From Trissonchulus latispiculum (Eukaryota > Nematoda > Enoplea > Enoplida > Ironidae), in contig JASAND010007849.1 of assembly GCA_030248195.1 (NCBI GenBank), positions 1-64,000 on the forward strand: 64,000 nt of DNA. The letters run 5' to 3'. Under the pieces are notes generated by a model, which made no database searches, had not been told where the DNA came from, and worked only from the letters and a program-made list of their open reading frames with translations. Position 1 is the stretch's first letter; the number at the start of each line of letters is the position of its first letter. Of the stretch, positions 10,301 to 20,083 are shown piece after piece. A program made the position numbers and the translations under genes.

Positions 10301-13262
10301 TATCAAAACGTCTAAATTCAAAACGTCTGACGTTCATAACGCCTACCGACGAAACGTCTAACGACAAGACGTCTATTTATTTTTTCAATTTTCAAAATAA
10401 TGTCACACGTCAAGACTACACTTTCCTACTTTGAGTCTATCAAAAGATATTCAACACACCAACCAAAAAAGATTCCACGGATTCGTTCAAGCTAGGTTTT
10501 GCCACAAAATTATTCCACGAAATTGAGCTGGCATGGCCGGAATTGCGCTGTCCAGTTTTTGTCAAAACCAAATTCCAGTGGATGGAATCCTGCTGACTGG
10601 AATAAGGCACGCAATCCATTCTCTGAATAGAGCTATGTTTCTGTGGAATTAAGCTTGTGTATGGCTTGGACTGGGTAAGACACGTAAGTTTTAAACTTAA
10701 TTGCATAAACGTTTTTGGATTTCTGCTTAAATGTTTCTTTGACTGGGCTTAGTCTTAAAATTATTTTAAGCTGGAACAGCTGGAAACCTGCTGCCAAGAA
10801 TTAGGTTTAACCAAATTCCACGGTATTAAGCTGGATCGGTAGGAATGCAGCTGGCTGGTTTTGGCCTCAAAAAGATTCCGTGGAGTAAAGCAAGCATAAT
10901 TTTGATGCGCCCCATCCGCGGATTCTTGCTTGGTTGGTGTACTCAATATCTTTTGATAGGTGCACTTCGCGTGATTATGATTCTACACCTGTAATTTTTG
11001 AAACGTTTATGCAAATGTGATTTGTTTATTGTTTTGTTAAATCGTCCTAGTTTTTGGGTTTTCGCTTTTTTGCCACCTTTTTTGAATATAGACGTTTTGA
11101 TAGGGAACCGATTGCATAAAATGGATTAAAATCTTAACTGACTTCAGCTTCGACAATGAAAACCGTCTTAACTTAAGCAAATTTGTTAATTTCGATTTTA
11201 GTCAGATTTCGTGCAACCAGCCGAATATAATATTATTTGTATTTTTGTTTGCAATGCTTATTGCAAGAATCCACCACATCGTTAAACTTTTATTAGGAGC
11301 TCCTGCTTCGTTTGAGTGCCTGCAGGTGTTCTATTCCTACTTTCGCACATGTTAGTTTGTTGTTTCAGTAGTAATTTTCTCCGTATTGTGTTTCATTCAC
11401 GAATTATTGTTTACTTTGACGTGGAAATTGAGGAAGGCAAAGTTATATATCACTTGCTCAATATGAAAGCAAAACACAACCAAGCTGAGACGCCATGCAA
11501 GTATTTTTCTTTAGCGTTAGTTAAGTTACAGTATCCAACATGTTTTGACTTTAGATTATATAGGATCAACTCATGAACATTAGGGAAGTCATCGATAATT
11601 TTAAGAATTGGCTTCGTCTTCGGCAGTAGTAGATTGACAAATTAAAATATGGTTTTCAGCAAAACTATACAACCCAACTAATTGACATTAATCAATTAAC
11701 AACAACCAATTAAGCCAAAGCGATTTTTCGGCTTTCAGTCAGCTTCATTGTGCCAACGCTCAAATTGTAGCAAACAAGACGTGCTCACTGTGCAAAAGTG
11801 CCGAAGTTTTACCGCTATCGTTATGTTGCTTATGTATGCTTATATGGTTTTGTGTGTATCATATAACATGTAACGCCGGAATGTCAACGGCCACAACTAT
11901 TAGACTATTGAACTATTGAAATTCAATAGTGCTCAAGCTCAATAGTGTTTTATGCAACAGGAATTTCTGTACTGTTGAATCGAAAATCTAATGGTTCAAT
12001 AGTTCAATAGTTAATACTATTGAATTTTATGCAACAGGCCCCTGGTATATTTTGTGTATTGATCTTAAGTTTACTTTCGATAGCACTGTGGCTGCTTTAG
12101 TTAGTGTCTCGCTTAAGGTACTAATTTGCGTTCATGCATTTTTATGGTTAAAAGCGCAGTTCTCGATGAAAGTCATTCAAATTTGCTACAATAACTTCAT
12201 TCAACCTGAGAAACATTTAAAACAATCCCGGGGTAATAGCTTGTGTTTTCGGGAAATCAGACTTAATCCGCCAAAACGTGTACTATGGCTAGCCAGAATT
12301 CGCTGCTTTCGTCAATGGCGGCTGAACTAGTCTCAATACATTTCCGGAGGGCTGCTTTCCGCCACTTGAAATCATCAATTTGTTGATGTCTACACTAAAA
12401 GAGCAACTAAAGAAGTAACCTACATAGACAAACTATAGTCATTCGAATTGACTTGCCAGCCGTTGGCAAGACGTTTCTCTTGAAGCCTGTGCCTATCGCA
12501 CTTTATCTTCCCCAAATTTTGAGAAATATATGTTCAAAACTTTGTTTTGTATTATCGCATGACAAAGTCGAACAGTCCAGTTGTGACAGCTGTAATTTTC
12601 TATTTCCAAAAATTTTGTAAATTATAGTCTTTTAAACTTTGCTGCAAATATGCTAACCAAAGGGTTCTTGAAACAAAACAAGTGGATTTTGCGAAGTATC
12701 GGTGCTATCGCTCTTTGAAATCCTCCAAAGGTAAGCCTTAGGTCAATGCACTCTGGACATGTCGATATCTTTGGATCCGTGCTCAAGCTGATCTTCTTGG
12801 TTTTTTGCAATACTGAGTTGTTTGACAGCAAAGGCTTAGGTGATGGTATATAAAGCTCGCTAACCTTTTTTAAATGTTTAATCAGTCGCATAATAACCCA
12901 GATTATTGCATAATATTTTAGGACTATTTACAATTCCATTTGCACAAGACTGTATAGCCAAGACATTGCCCTGGAATACAGATGAACCGAACAATAAAGC
13001 TGGAGATGAAAAGTGTGTCGAGCTTCGTTACGGAAAACGTCTAAACGATGTTCCTTGTGACGTAGTGCAGTCTATTGTTGCCTGCCAAATTATAAATTTC
13101 CCAACAGAAGACCTATGTGGTAAACGAGTCTGTAGACATACAATTATTGACTTTTGCTTAGCTTTCAGTATTATCATACTTAAGTTTATCAGCAACAGCG
13201 AGAGCAGAAGCCAACATGACTGTTTGTTATCCACTCTGGTTTCACACAAATTTAGATTATGA
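4313..13262 (+). CDS. Lectin A: secreted Cys-rich / C-type lectin-domain protein, multi-exon, interrupted by a transposon
   Basis: Exons read from splice sites and phase: E1 4313-4369 (signal peptide, 19 codons, very hydrophobic), E2 5611-5687, E3 7728-7865, a tentative 29-nt micro-exon 7916-7944 with a weak GTCTTT donor, E4 8332-8434, E5 8651-8796, E6 9308-9482, E7 9851-9941, E8 12922-13119 with an uncertain 3' end. Phases agree from E1 through E7. E3 to E4 joins in phase only if the micro-exon is used. E2-E5 encode a basic, Cys-rich region. E6-E8 encode a C-type lectin-like domain with a CPTGW start, an EPN sugar/calcium motif and a CVELRYGK..LND..C core. E7 ends in phase 0 but E8 needs phase 1, so one small exon is missing or was lost. 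A 2.1-kb transposon abuts the end of E7. The product would be an extracellular glycan-binding protein; the gene may now be inactive. Confidence 0.7.
5611..8796 (+). CDS. Lectin A exons 2-5: basic Cys-rich N-terminal region
   Basis: Four clear exons with consensus sites: 5611-5687 (acceptor TTGCAG, donor GTGAGT), 7728-7865 (acceptor TATAG, donor GTAAGT), 8332-8434 (acceptor ACCAG, donor GTGAGC) and 8651-8796 (acceptor GACAG, donor GTAGGT). Joined in phase they give about 150 residues with around a dozen cysteines, including HRCIKRQTMKC, CTYLKECPWDSEC and a CxxC-poor helical stretch, so a disulfide-bonded extracellular domain is likely. The spacing of Cys in E4-E5 loosely recalls GDNF-receptor-like or saposin-like helical Cys modules, but I cannot assign a family. 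The region is fused to the C-type lectin domain encoded by the next exons. Confidence 0.6.
9308..9941 (+). CDS. Lectin A exons 6-7: first half of the C-type lectin domain
   Basis: Exon 6 (9308-9482, acceptor TTTTCAG, donor GTTAGT) begins with CPTGWTTFSFGC, the usual N-terminal signature of a C-type lectin-like domain, followed by the helix with the conserved second cysteine (ALTACQ). Exon 7 (9851-9941, acceptor TTTCCAG) continues in the same frame with a W-S-A-I-E helix and N-N-Q-I-I-G-L, matching the central strand of the domain. Exon 7 ends at CTG, exactly where the transposon at 9942 begins. Before insertion the sequence would have read CTG followed by GTATAT, a plausible splice donor, so the insertion separates the exon from its donor. 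Confidence 0.7.
10293..11110. mobile_element. Nested inverted-repeat element inside the lectin A transposon
   Basis: Ends are CGGTTCCCTATCAAAACG on the left and its reverse complement on the right, extended to over 20 matching bases. Flanks are ATTGCAC and ATTGCAT, which suggests a 6-7 bp target duplication with one change. The left half is rich in AACGTCT-type words. No coding sequence is recognised. It contains a further inverted-repeat unit at 10437-10959. Confidence 0.6.
10437..10959. mobile_element. Innermost inverted-repeat unit of the nested stack
   Basis: Inverted ends: CTATCAAAAGATATTCA on the left and TGAATATC-type sequence with TTTTGATAG on the right (right end, inverted: CTATCAAAAGATATTGAG). 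The match continues into ACACCAACC, about 28 bases with three or four differences. The interior has repeated ATTCCACGG and GGAAT words. No frame is recognised. It may be a third insertion or subterminal structure of the 818-bp element. Confidence 0.45.
12922..13262 (+). CDS. Lectin A last recognised exon: calcium/sugar-binding half of the C-type lectin domain
   Basis: The acceptor TATTTTAG is followed by 198 coding bases with the long-loop part of a C-type lectin-like domain: two cysteines, LPW, the EPN motif that favours mannose-type ligands, GDEKC and L-N-D followed by the closing cysteines. A consensus-like donor (GTAAAC) follows at 13120. A short intron could end at AG near 13161 or 13169; otherwise the frame reads through to a stop at 13262 with a hydrophobic tail. 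In canonical binders the last motif is W-N-D; here the Trp is replaced by Leu, but Asn-Asp remain. It is 68% or so similar by eye to the lectin B exon at 52786. Confidence 0.75.
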
Positions 13263-16200
13263 CACTAGCTCAGTTTCAAAGCTTTTTACTCGCAGGGACC
13301 TGGAAGACCTAATGGGGATTTTATCGTATAATAACTTTGTTTCCGTATAAAAGGCAGTGTTTATAAGGTAAGGCAGGTCATTTAACACACACTATCTATG
13401 CACCATTTTTCCAGGCAATTAGTTTTGCAAAGAGAAAGCTGCAATGCCGAATTCAAGGTTCTGTTTAAACTATCAGGTCAAGCGTTAGACTTGTTGATCG
13501 CCTGGGTTTTCTGCTTAACCGGAAGGGGAGAACGATTCTACGGTGAAAATATTCCATGTGCAAGTTTCCTTCCTGCGTACTTCCCCCGTGCAAATCCCTT
13601 CAGTTCTTATCATGTAAATGATAAAATCGCATCGAAATTTTTGCTCAAAAACATTTTTCACAAACAAGCTTGTTGCGTTTTTGTAAATTTGTATTTGGTG
13701 ATGGTGTGCGGTATTAATTCTTTAGTTATTCATAGAACGGATGGAAATGTATTTATGTAAAACATTTTTGGTGTTCTTGCACTACACTAGAGTTTGTGAA
13801 ATTTCGCACTTAAGGACCGTGACTTTAGCACCGTGAAAGCTTTTTAGACCACGGATATGCCGTACATGGCAAGTTTAGATTTCGAGTCATTCCGACGAGC
13901 CATTCATTGAGTACAATTTGATTATATATCAGTTAACAAGAGGGTGCTGCCGCCAACTGGAGCAAGTTTTCGCAAATCAGCTACAGAGTTTTAGCTTATT
14001 TTGTTGAACACATATAAAAACCATGAATACCATATAAAAACCATAAAAACCAAAACCCTGTTCACCCGGATGTAAAAAATTTAACTGCGTTTAACTAAAG
14101 GAGAAGCATTTTCGAGACGTAGTTTTATGGGAATTCATCTCTGCACTGACAGCTTTCGATGGGTAGATAATATTGAAAAATTTGAAAAATGCTGTTTTCT
14201 GAAATTCAGGGTCTGAGGGTTCCAATCGGCGCGCTTAGAAGTACTGGACATAGCTGTCCGCATAATTCGTGCTACAAATTGATCCTAAGGAATTAATAAA
14301 TATGTTCGAATGTTGAATATGTTGAATTTTGCAAGATGGCTTGGTCGTAAAATGCCAAACATTCTAAAATCCAGTGATCTCTTCGTTACAGAGAAATTAG
14401 TTAAAATGTTGGCGCAAACTGGTTTTTTGTCTTTCTTATCTTTCTCCGATTTGACAAGAGACTGTCTAGAATGCAACAATCGGGGCAACTGGAAAGGGTC
14501 CCAGGGTATTTTTGAGTAGAACACATGTGCACAGCAGTCTTGGTTGCATAGTAAAATCTCCACATTCGCTGGAAGAAATTTCGCCATGTTTTTGCAGAAA
14601 CTACATGTTGTATCATTGCTTTCTACGAGATAGCAATTGCAAGATGTTTACGCCTTCGGAAATTGGCCCTGTGAGGCCTTGAAGTCAACACCTTTAATTC
14701 AATTTCTCGGCTTGTGTAGCTTAAGTAGTATTTGATTTTTGCAAATTTGGCGATTTTTGGAAGCGAAAATAAAAAGGATGACTATATATCACGTTAGAGA
14801 AGAGCTAGAAAGTTGTTTTAAAAAGCAAAAATGTAGACCACAACAAGAGTTTTCGAATAAATATAGTTATAATTGTGCAGCAACTACCAAACTGTTAAAA
14901 ACTGGCAATACCCGCCCTGAACGCAAATGTCGAAGTATGAAACGGAATTGCACGGATGGTGTTAGAACGCTAAAATAAGTGTTCTTTGAAAGATTCATCA
15001 ATTTCTTGATTTGGATTGTCAACCAACAAAACGTGCCTAAAAGGTATCACGACCTTTTTTAGAGTTTTAAGTTGACTGTGAAATGAAATAAGACTTGGAC
15101 AATAAAATATGTAAAAATGAGAAAAAAATCGGAGTTTGATGACAAAACGAATCCAAGGTGGACCCCTCCTTAACAACGCATTGCCAAAAATGAGCAGCAT
15201 ACTAAGCTTTGCGAAAAATAACTGAAACTGCGTAGATCGATTAAAATTAAATTATAATTGAAATTAATTCAACCTTAAAATCGGGTGATGTTTATTCGCT
15301 TGGCTGAATAATTTTATAATATTTCTCTTAATACGGATTGATGTTATAATCAGAAGATTTTACTAAGAAATGAATATTCCCCATATCCACAAATAACGTA
15401 GCTTTTACATCTCCGGTTACTACTTCTTTACACACTTTGCGAAATTATAGGACCCTTCAAAATGTCTACTTCGATGTGGGCATCTGCACAAGTTACAGAA
15501 GGCGTGTGGATACCTACCAAAGAATCAGCGATTAAGCTTTAGCAATTGTTGAAGTTTAGTATTAATGTAATTGCAACAGAAACGGTGCTGCTGTACACAC
15601 TAGCGCTATGACGTATTGGAGTAGTAGCGGTGGCAATCAGTAAACCCGTCTTACATGGTCAAAGCTTACTTCTTGCTGTTTTAGCCTAACTGGACAGATA
15701 ACTGGCTGACTCTTGAAATGCGATATCATCAAAACAATAGAAATAGACTGAAAGTTAAGAAAAAAATAATTAAATCATTAGTTTGTAGTAATGTCTGACT
15801 ACAATTACTTCTGGAATAAAGCCGCTGAAATTCTTAATTCTGGTAGCTGTGTTATTTAATATAATACCTAATGATCATCATCTAGAAAAAGCAACAAGAT
15901 AAAAAAGGTAAAGTCACTGCGGATGTTGAGGCTTGAAACCGCACACAACCTTCGAGATAAATTCAAGCTTACAGGCGATGATCGTAGAATCTGAAAAAAC
16001 AATTAACAAAATTAATAAGTAGATACTTTGTGGTGGTATTCTTTTGGGCTTTATCATTTTTCTATCAGTACGTAGGATACACCGGATTGGCTGATGTGGT
16101 TGGTAAGAGGACACCAAAATAAATATTTTTGCTTTTACAACCTTTGAGCTAGTGGTTAAGTCAGAATAAGTAAAAACAATTTTGAGGGTCCCAAAATGGC

Positions 16201-16657
16201 AGTTTTTTTAAAAAAACAGGTGTTTTCAAAATTACTGCCAAATCTTGAGGACAATTTTGATTTATTTGTGCTCAATCGATGCATAATTTATTGCTCATTT
16301 ATCCATGCTTATTAGCTGGAGATCGTTGCTTTAAGCTAGAAATTCTGTCGAAAAACTATTTTGGTAAAACTGTGATTGTTTTGTTTTGAATATCGATTTG
16401 TCAAAAACTACCAAACAGATCCTCGTGAACTTTGGCAGGCTGGAAACACGCACTAAAGGACATTTTCCTGGTTTGGGCTAAAACATTTGCAGTTGCGAAA
16501 AAACTCAATGCGAAGTTTCGCGTCACCACACATTTGGCGGATTTTCAGGAGCATTAAAACTTGCTAAGATATTGAATCCGAAAGTCATGAGTAAGGGAGA
16601 AGCCTGGAAGTCCAACTACAGCCCTGCATCCACTAATAGAGCTGGAAATGTAACGGA
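13263..16657. other. Gene-poor AT-rich interval
   Basis: No supported gene. Several 70-120 codon frames occur (for example at 13398-13760 and 14739-14978) but lack domain signatures and have no clear exon context. The segment at 14880-14978 follows an acceptor-like GTGCAG and encodes a basic Cys-containing stretch faintly like lectin A exon 3; this is too weak to call. No long repeats were recognised. Confidence 0.45.
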
Positions 16658-16830
16658 ACTACGTTGGCGAGTTATTCATTCGCCCCAGTACCCTAACATA
16701 GCACTACTACATTCGCCCGGGAGTGCAAACATAGCACTACTACATTCGCCCGGGAAGGGTAACATAGCACAATTATATTCGCCTGCAAGTGCACTATGGC
16801 AGCCATTCATTCGCCCATAAAAACATTTTT

Positions 16831-17175
16831 CTTTGAAAAGTTGACGGGCGGTAATAATCAGCCCGTCTGCATCGCCCGTCAAAGATTTCATGTGTTAAAG
16901 ATAGGGTTTTTATCTGGACGGGCTGACGGGCGGTCTTAGGGCCGGGCGAAGAGAGAAAATCTTGATGAAAGAAAAACATGTTTTTTTGCATTAAAAAACT
17001 TTTTTCTTTGAAAAGTAGACGGGCGGCACTTATCCGCCCGTCTGCATCGCCCGTCAAAGATTTCATGTGTTAAAGATAGGGTTTTTCATCTGGACGGGCT
17101 GACGGGCGGTCTTAGGGCCGGGCGAAGAGAGAAGATTTTGATGAAAGAAAAACATTGTTTTTTTCATTAAAAAAT
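16831..17175 (+). repeat. Tandem duplication, unit about 175 bp
   Basis: Two head-to-tail copies, starting near 16831 and 17006. Landmarks repeat at a constant offset of 175: CTTTGAAAAGT followed by GACGGGCGG, GCCCGTCTGCATCGCCCGTC (16861 and 17036), CATGTGTTAAAGATAGGG and CTTAGGGCCGGGCGAAGAGAG. GGGCG/CGCCC words make each unit locally self-complementary. It belongs to the interior of the Mutator-like element. Confidence 0.7.
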
Positions 17176-17293
17176 GTAAATGTAAAGTTATTACTGAGAA
17201 AAACAGTTTGTAAAGAAAATAATGGAATAAGAGAACACAAAATCGGATAACAAGGTTTTTTGTTATAAAAAACAGTTTTTTGTGGGCGAATGA

Positions 17294-18286
17294 TAGTGTT
17301 GGGATTGGCCGAAATTTTCCTTGGTTGGCTTGGCTTGGCTTGGCCGGAGTTTGAAGTTGGCCGGCAACTGGCCGTTGGCCGTTGGCCGGCCAACGGCCAA
17401 TGGCCAACGGCCAATTGGCTGGCCGTTGGCCGTTGGCCGATGGCCGGCCAATGGCCGTTGGCCGGCCAACGGCCAATGGCCAACGGCCAACTGGTTGGCC
17501 GTTGGCCGCTCGTTGGCCGCTCGTTGGCTGTTTCTTGGCCGTAAGCTATTGGCTGTTCTTTAGCTATTTGTCAACGTTGTCGAGCTGGAATTTACTATTT
17601 TTATTCGTGTACCGTGCTTAATTAGGCGACAACTTCATTTCAATAGTACAATTTACAATTTATTTCAATAGTACAATTTACAATTTACAATATTTGTAAA
17701 ATAGTTTTTCCAAACATTTAGCTCCAACCCGCGATAACTGTTTTAATTTTGCTGGAGGACAGCAATAAAGTGATGAGACATTCACCGCCAGACAAATTTA
17801 AAAACTAAGTTGTTAGCACACTAAAATTTGCTTGCAATTAGCAAATTTAATTGTAAAATAACGCTAATAACGATAAAAATTGTCAACATCTAAGTAAAAA
17901 TCTGTAGTACAGTATCTAATGTAACGTTTATACAGCAACATGTTTACGATATTATGCAGCAAAATTTAATTTTTCAACACAGTTAAAGCACAAGATCAGT
18001 AAATTTGAGCTTGGCCAGCATTCGGCCATTGGCCAGCCAACGGCCAACGGCCAGCCAGTTGGCCGTTGGCCGTTGGCCGGCCAACGGCCATTGGCCGGCC
18101 ATCGGCCAACGGCCAACGGCCAACGGCCAGCCAATTGGCCGTTGGGCAATGGCCGGTGGCCGGCCCAAGGCCAATGGCCGGCCAAGCCAACTGGCCGAGA
18201 TTTTCTCGGCCAACGGCCAATGGCTTGGACGGCCAATGGCCGGCCATTGGCCAGCCATTGGCCGCACCGGCCAATGCACAACACTA
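17294..18286. mobile_element. hAT-like foldback element with GGCC-repeat arms
   Basis: Starts TAGTGTTGGGATTGGCC and ends with the inverted counterpart GGCCAATGCACAACACTA. It is flanked by a perfect 8-bp duplication GCGAATGA (17286-17293 and 18287-18294), the hallmark of hAT transposition. Each arm (about 17294-17545 and 18005-18286) is built from units such as GGCCAACGGCCAATGGCC that are themselves near-palindromic, and the two arms match each other in inverted orientation over about 150 bases. The centre (17550-18000) is AT-rich and non-coding. The apparent proteins in six frames over the arms are by-products of the repeat. Confidence 0.8.
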
Positions 18287-18382
18287 GCGAATGAATAGAC
18301 AGCCACTACGTTGGCTAAAGGCAATACAGTAATAAGTCTTTAATATTGAGGGATCGATCATGCTGTGTACGTAACAGTCACG

Positions 18383-18518
18383 CAGACATGTGCAGGAGGG
18401 AAGTTCTGAGGGGGGTTCGGAAAACCGGATTTTTCCGGTTTTTTGCCCAAAAAATCCGGATTCTGGGGGGTGTAGTCCAGGTCTGGGGGGAATGAAACCT
18501 CTCTCAAGCACACGTATG
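18383..18518. mobile_element. Small hAT-like MITE (CAGACATGTGC family), 136-bp copy
   Basis: The left end CAGACATGTGC and right end GCACACGTATG are inverted repeats (9 of 11 bases). Flanks share AGTCAC on both sides, consistent with a 7-8 bp target duplication with a mismatch. The interior carries a palindromic block around AAACCGGATTTTTCCGG and G-runs. A shorter derivative sits at 24481-24540, and a related right half occurs near 18890-18990. Confidence 0.6.
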
Positions 18519-18710
18519 AGTCACATATATGACTGCATCAGCTGGGTGTTTCTTTCGTAACGTATTATTATTATTACCTGGCAGAGCCATTAAAGTGTCA
18601 ACCATAATCCTTGGTTAAACTACATATATCAATATATTTTGGCACTGGTCATTTCCTTGCTCAGTAATTGGCTAATTTTTGCTTGAAACTCGTATTTAGC
18701 TTGAAACTCG

Positions 18711-18775
18711 TATTTATTTATTTATTTATTTATCTATTTGTTTGTTTATTTATTCATTTGTTTATCTATTTGCAG
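18711..18775 (+). repeat. TTTA/TTTG tetranucleotide microsatellite
   Basis: Imperfect run of TTTA with interspersed TTTG and TCTA units over about 65 bases. Confidence 0.8.
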
Positions 18776-18889
18776 TGAACGTCAGTCATGTAGCAAATAC
18801 GAAAAATTTGATTCCAATGTCAAGTTGACGGGAATGTGGCGAGAGTCGGCCTTGTGCGAACGCAGGCTCGAGTCTCAAACAAACAAGGA

Positions 18890-19043
18890 GCCGGCGGCTA
18901 CAGGCCGCAGCGAATTTTTCCGGTTTCTTTGCCCAAAAAACCGGAAAAATACGGATTCGGGGGGATGAAACCCCTCTCAGGCACACGTGTGAGTCACATT
19001 CACATATATGACTGCATCAGTTGGGTGTTTCTTTCGTAACGTA
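18890..19043. repeat. Related copy of the CAGACATGTGC family right half plus flank
   Basis: It contains the same CCGGTTT..TTTGCCCAAAAAACCGG palindromic core, the GGGGGGATGAAACC block and GCACACGTGTGAGTCAC. It then shares with 18519-18566 the flank reading ATATATGACTGCATCAG followed by TGGGTGTTTCTTTCGTAACGTA. The shared flank shows that a larger segment was duplicated, not only the small element. Confidence 0.6.
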
Positions 19044-20075
19044 CGGTTTGTATATCTAAATTTAATCTTTATTCCTTTCTTTCCTCCTAAAAATTACTAA
19101 CTCAACACTACCTCAGCATCCAATTTTTTGTGGGGTCGCCCCACCTTCTCCATCAATTTCCCTCACAACTTTTGATATTTCCTTTGGTCCTATCCGCCCA
19201 TTTTCTTGCTATTGTCTCCCCTTTCCCTCTCTCTCATGTTTCTGCAATGGGTCTCCCGCTGTTGCCACTTTGACATTTATCAGTGGAATACCATTGTAGT
19301 AATCCTGTTATGGAGAAAGCCAGGAAGATAGATGAACATATCCCACTCTTCAATGGGGAGGTACTCTGGAAGAATAAGAAGTATAATTGTTTTTAATGAC
19401 TCATGTAGTTATGATATTACTGTATGTGATGGCTTTGATGCATAAAAAACCGTAACGGTAGCCTGATGAGACGTTTGGCGGAGGTCGAAATGAGCTGATC
19501 AAAGAGACTTCCTTCATAAATGTGTATTTGGAGAAACGATGGAATATGTTCAAGGTAGGCTGCAGTTGGGCTCATATTGTTGGTTGACGGCGTAAATCAA
19601 GACGAGGTTTGACGAAATCTCCAAAGCAGGTTCGTTTATCGTTCTAACACCCTCCACGCAATCCTCCTGCTTCAAAAATTTGAGATTTCTGTTCAAGGCG
19701 GGTTTAGTCTATTTTTGAAAGTTTGTGATTAGCTGCATAGTTATGACTATATCCATTCGAAAGATGCTTTCAGCTCTACATTTGAGCTTTTGGAAGCTTT
19801 TCCATCTTTAGTGTGAGATATAGCCTAATTTTCTTATTTTGTCATTTTCCTATTTTCTTAAACTTGTCCTTTCTGCAAACATAAAATATTCTACCATTTT
19901 CTGAGCTATGCTAGCCGCAAAATAAACTGAATAAATTTAAACTAAAGGTGTCGATCTGAAGGTCAGACAGGGGCAAATTATCCGACGCATGATCATCTTT
20001 CAATTGATATCCCGTAGGCTGCTATCATAAAAAATTTAATTTATTGCAAAAACGCAGTCAATTTTCTTTCAAAGA
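19044..20075. other. Gene-free interval
   Basis: AT-rich sequence with a pyrimidine-rich segment around 19065-19260. No supported gene, RNA or repeat was recognised. Confidence 0.45.
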
Positions 20076-20083
20076 TTGTGGAG

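Larger units (their letters stand above)
9942..12041. mobile_element. DNA transposon with GGGCCTGTTG inverted ends, inserted at the end of lectin A exon 7
   Basis: The left end reads GGGCCTGTTGTATAAAA and the right end is its inverted match (TTTTATGCAACAGGCCC). Both are flanked by CTG (9939-9941 and 12042-12044), consistent with a 3-bp target duplication. A 3-bp duplication and GGGCC-type ends fit PIF/Harbinger-like elements, but no transposase frame is seen, so it is non-autonomous. Internal copies of TTG(C)ATAAAA and of a CAATAGT word occur near both ends as subterminal repeats. It carries another element (10293-11110). Confidence 0.65.
16669..18304. mobile_element. Mutator-like non-autonomous transposon with 11-bp target duplication
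   Basis: Flanked on both sides by the identical 11-mer ACTACGTTGGC (16658-16668 and 18305-18315). The inner ends carry TATTCATTCGCCC on the left and its inverted form GGGCGAATGAATA on the right. Duplications of 9-11 bp are typical of Mutator-like elements. Near the left end ATTCGCCC(GGG) recurs about every 40-50 bases as subterminal repeats. Its body holds a 175-bp tandem duplication and, near the right end, an inserted hAT-like element, so the original element was about 640 bp. No transposase frame is present. Confidence 0.65.

Noticed and set aside
13398..13760. 120-codon plus-strand ORF after lectin A
   Set aside because: No domain, no splice context, ordinary AT-rich composition.
14739..14978. 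79-codon ORF with basic Cys-containing end, faintly like lectin A exon 3
   Set aside because: Similarity limited to a few residues; no matching neighbouring exons.
16572..16820. Repetitive ORF with N-I-A-L-L-H-S-P-G units
   Set aside because: Translation of the subterminal repeats of the Mutator-like element.
17063..18324. Many ORFs on both strands rich in A-N-G-Q-R-P or W-P-L-A-V-G-R
   Set aside because: Translations of the GGCC repeat arms of the hAT-like element; present in several frames at once.
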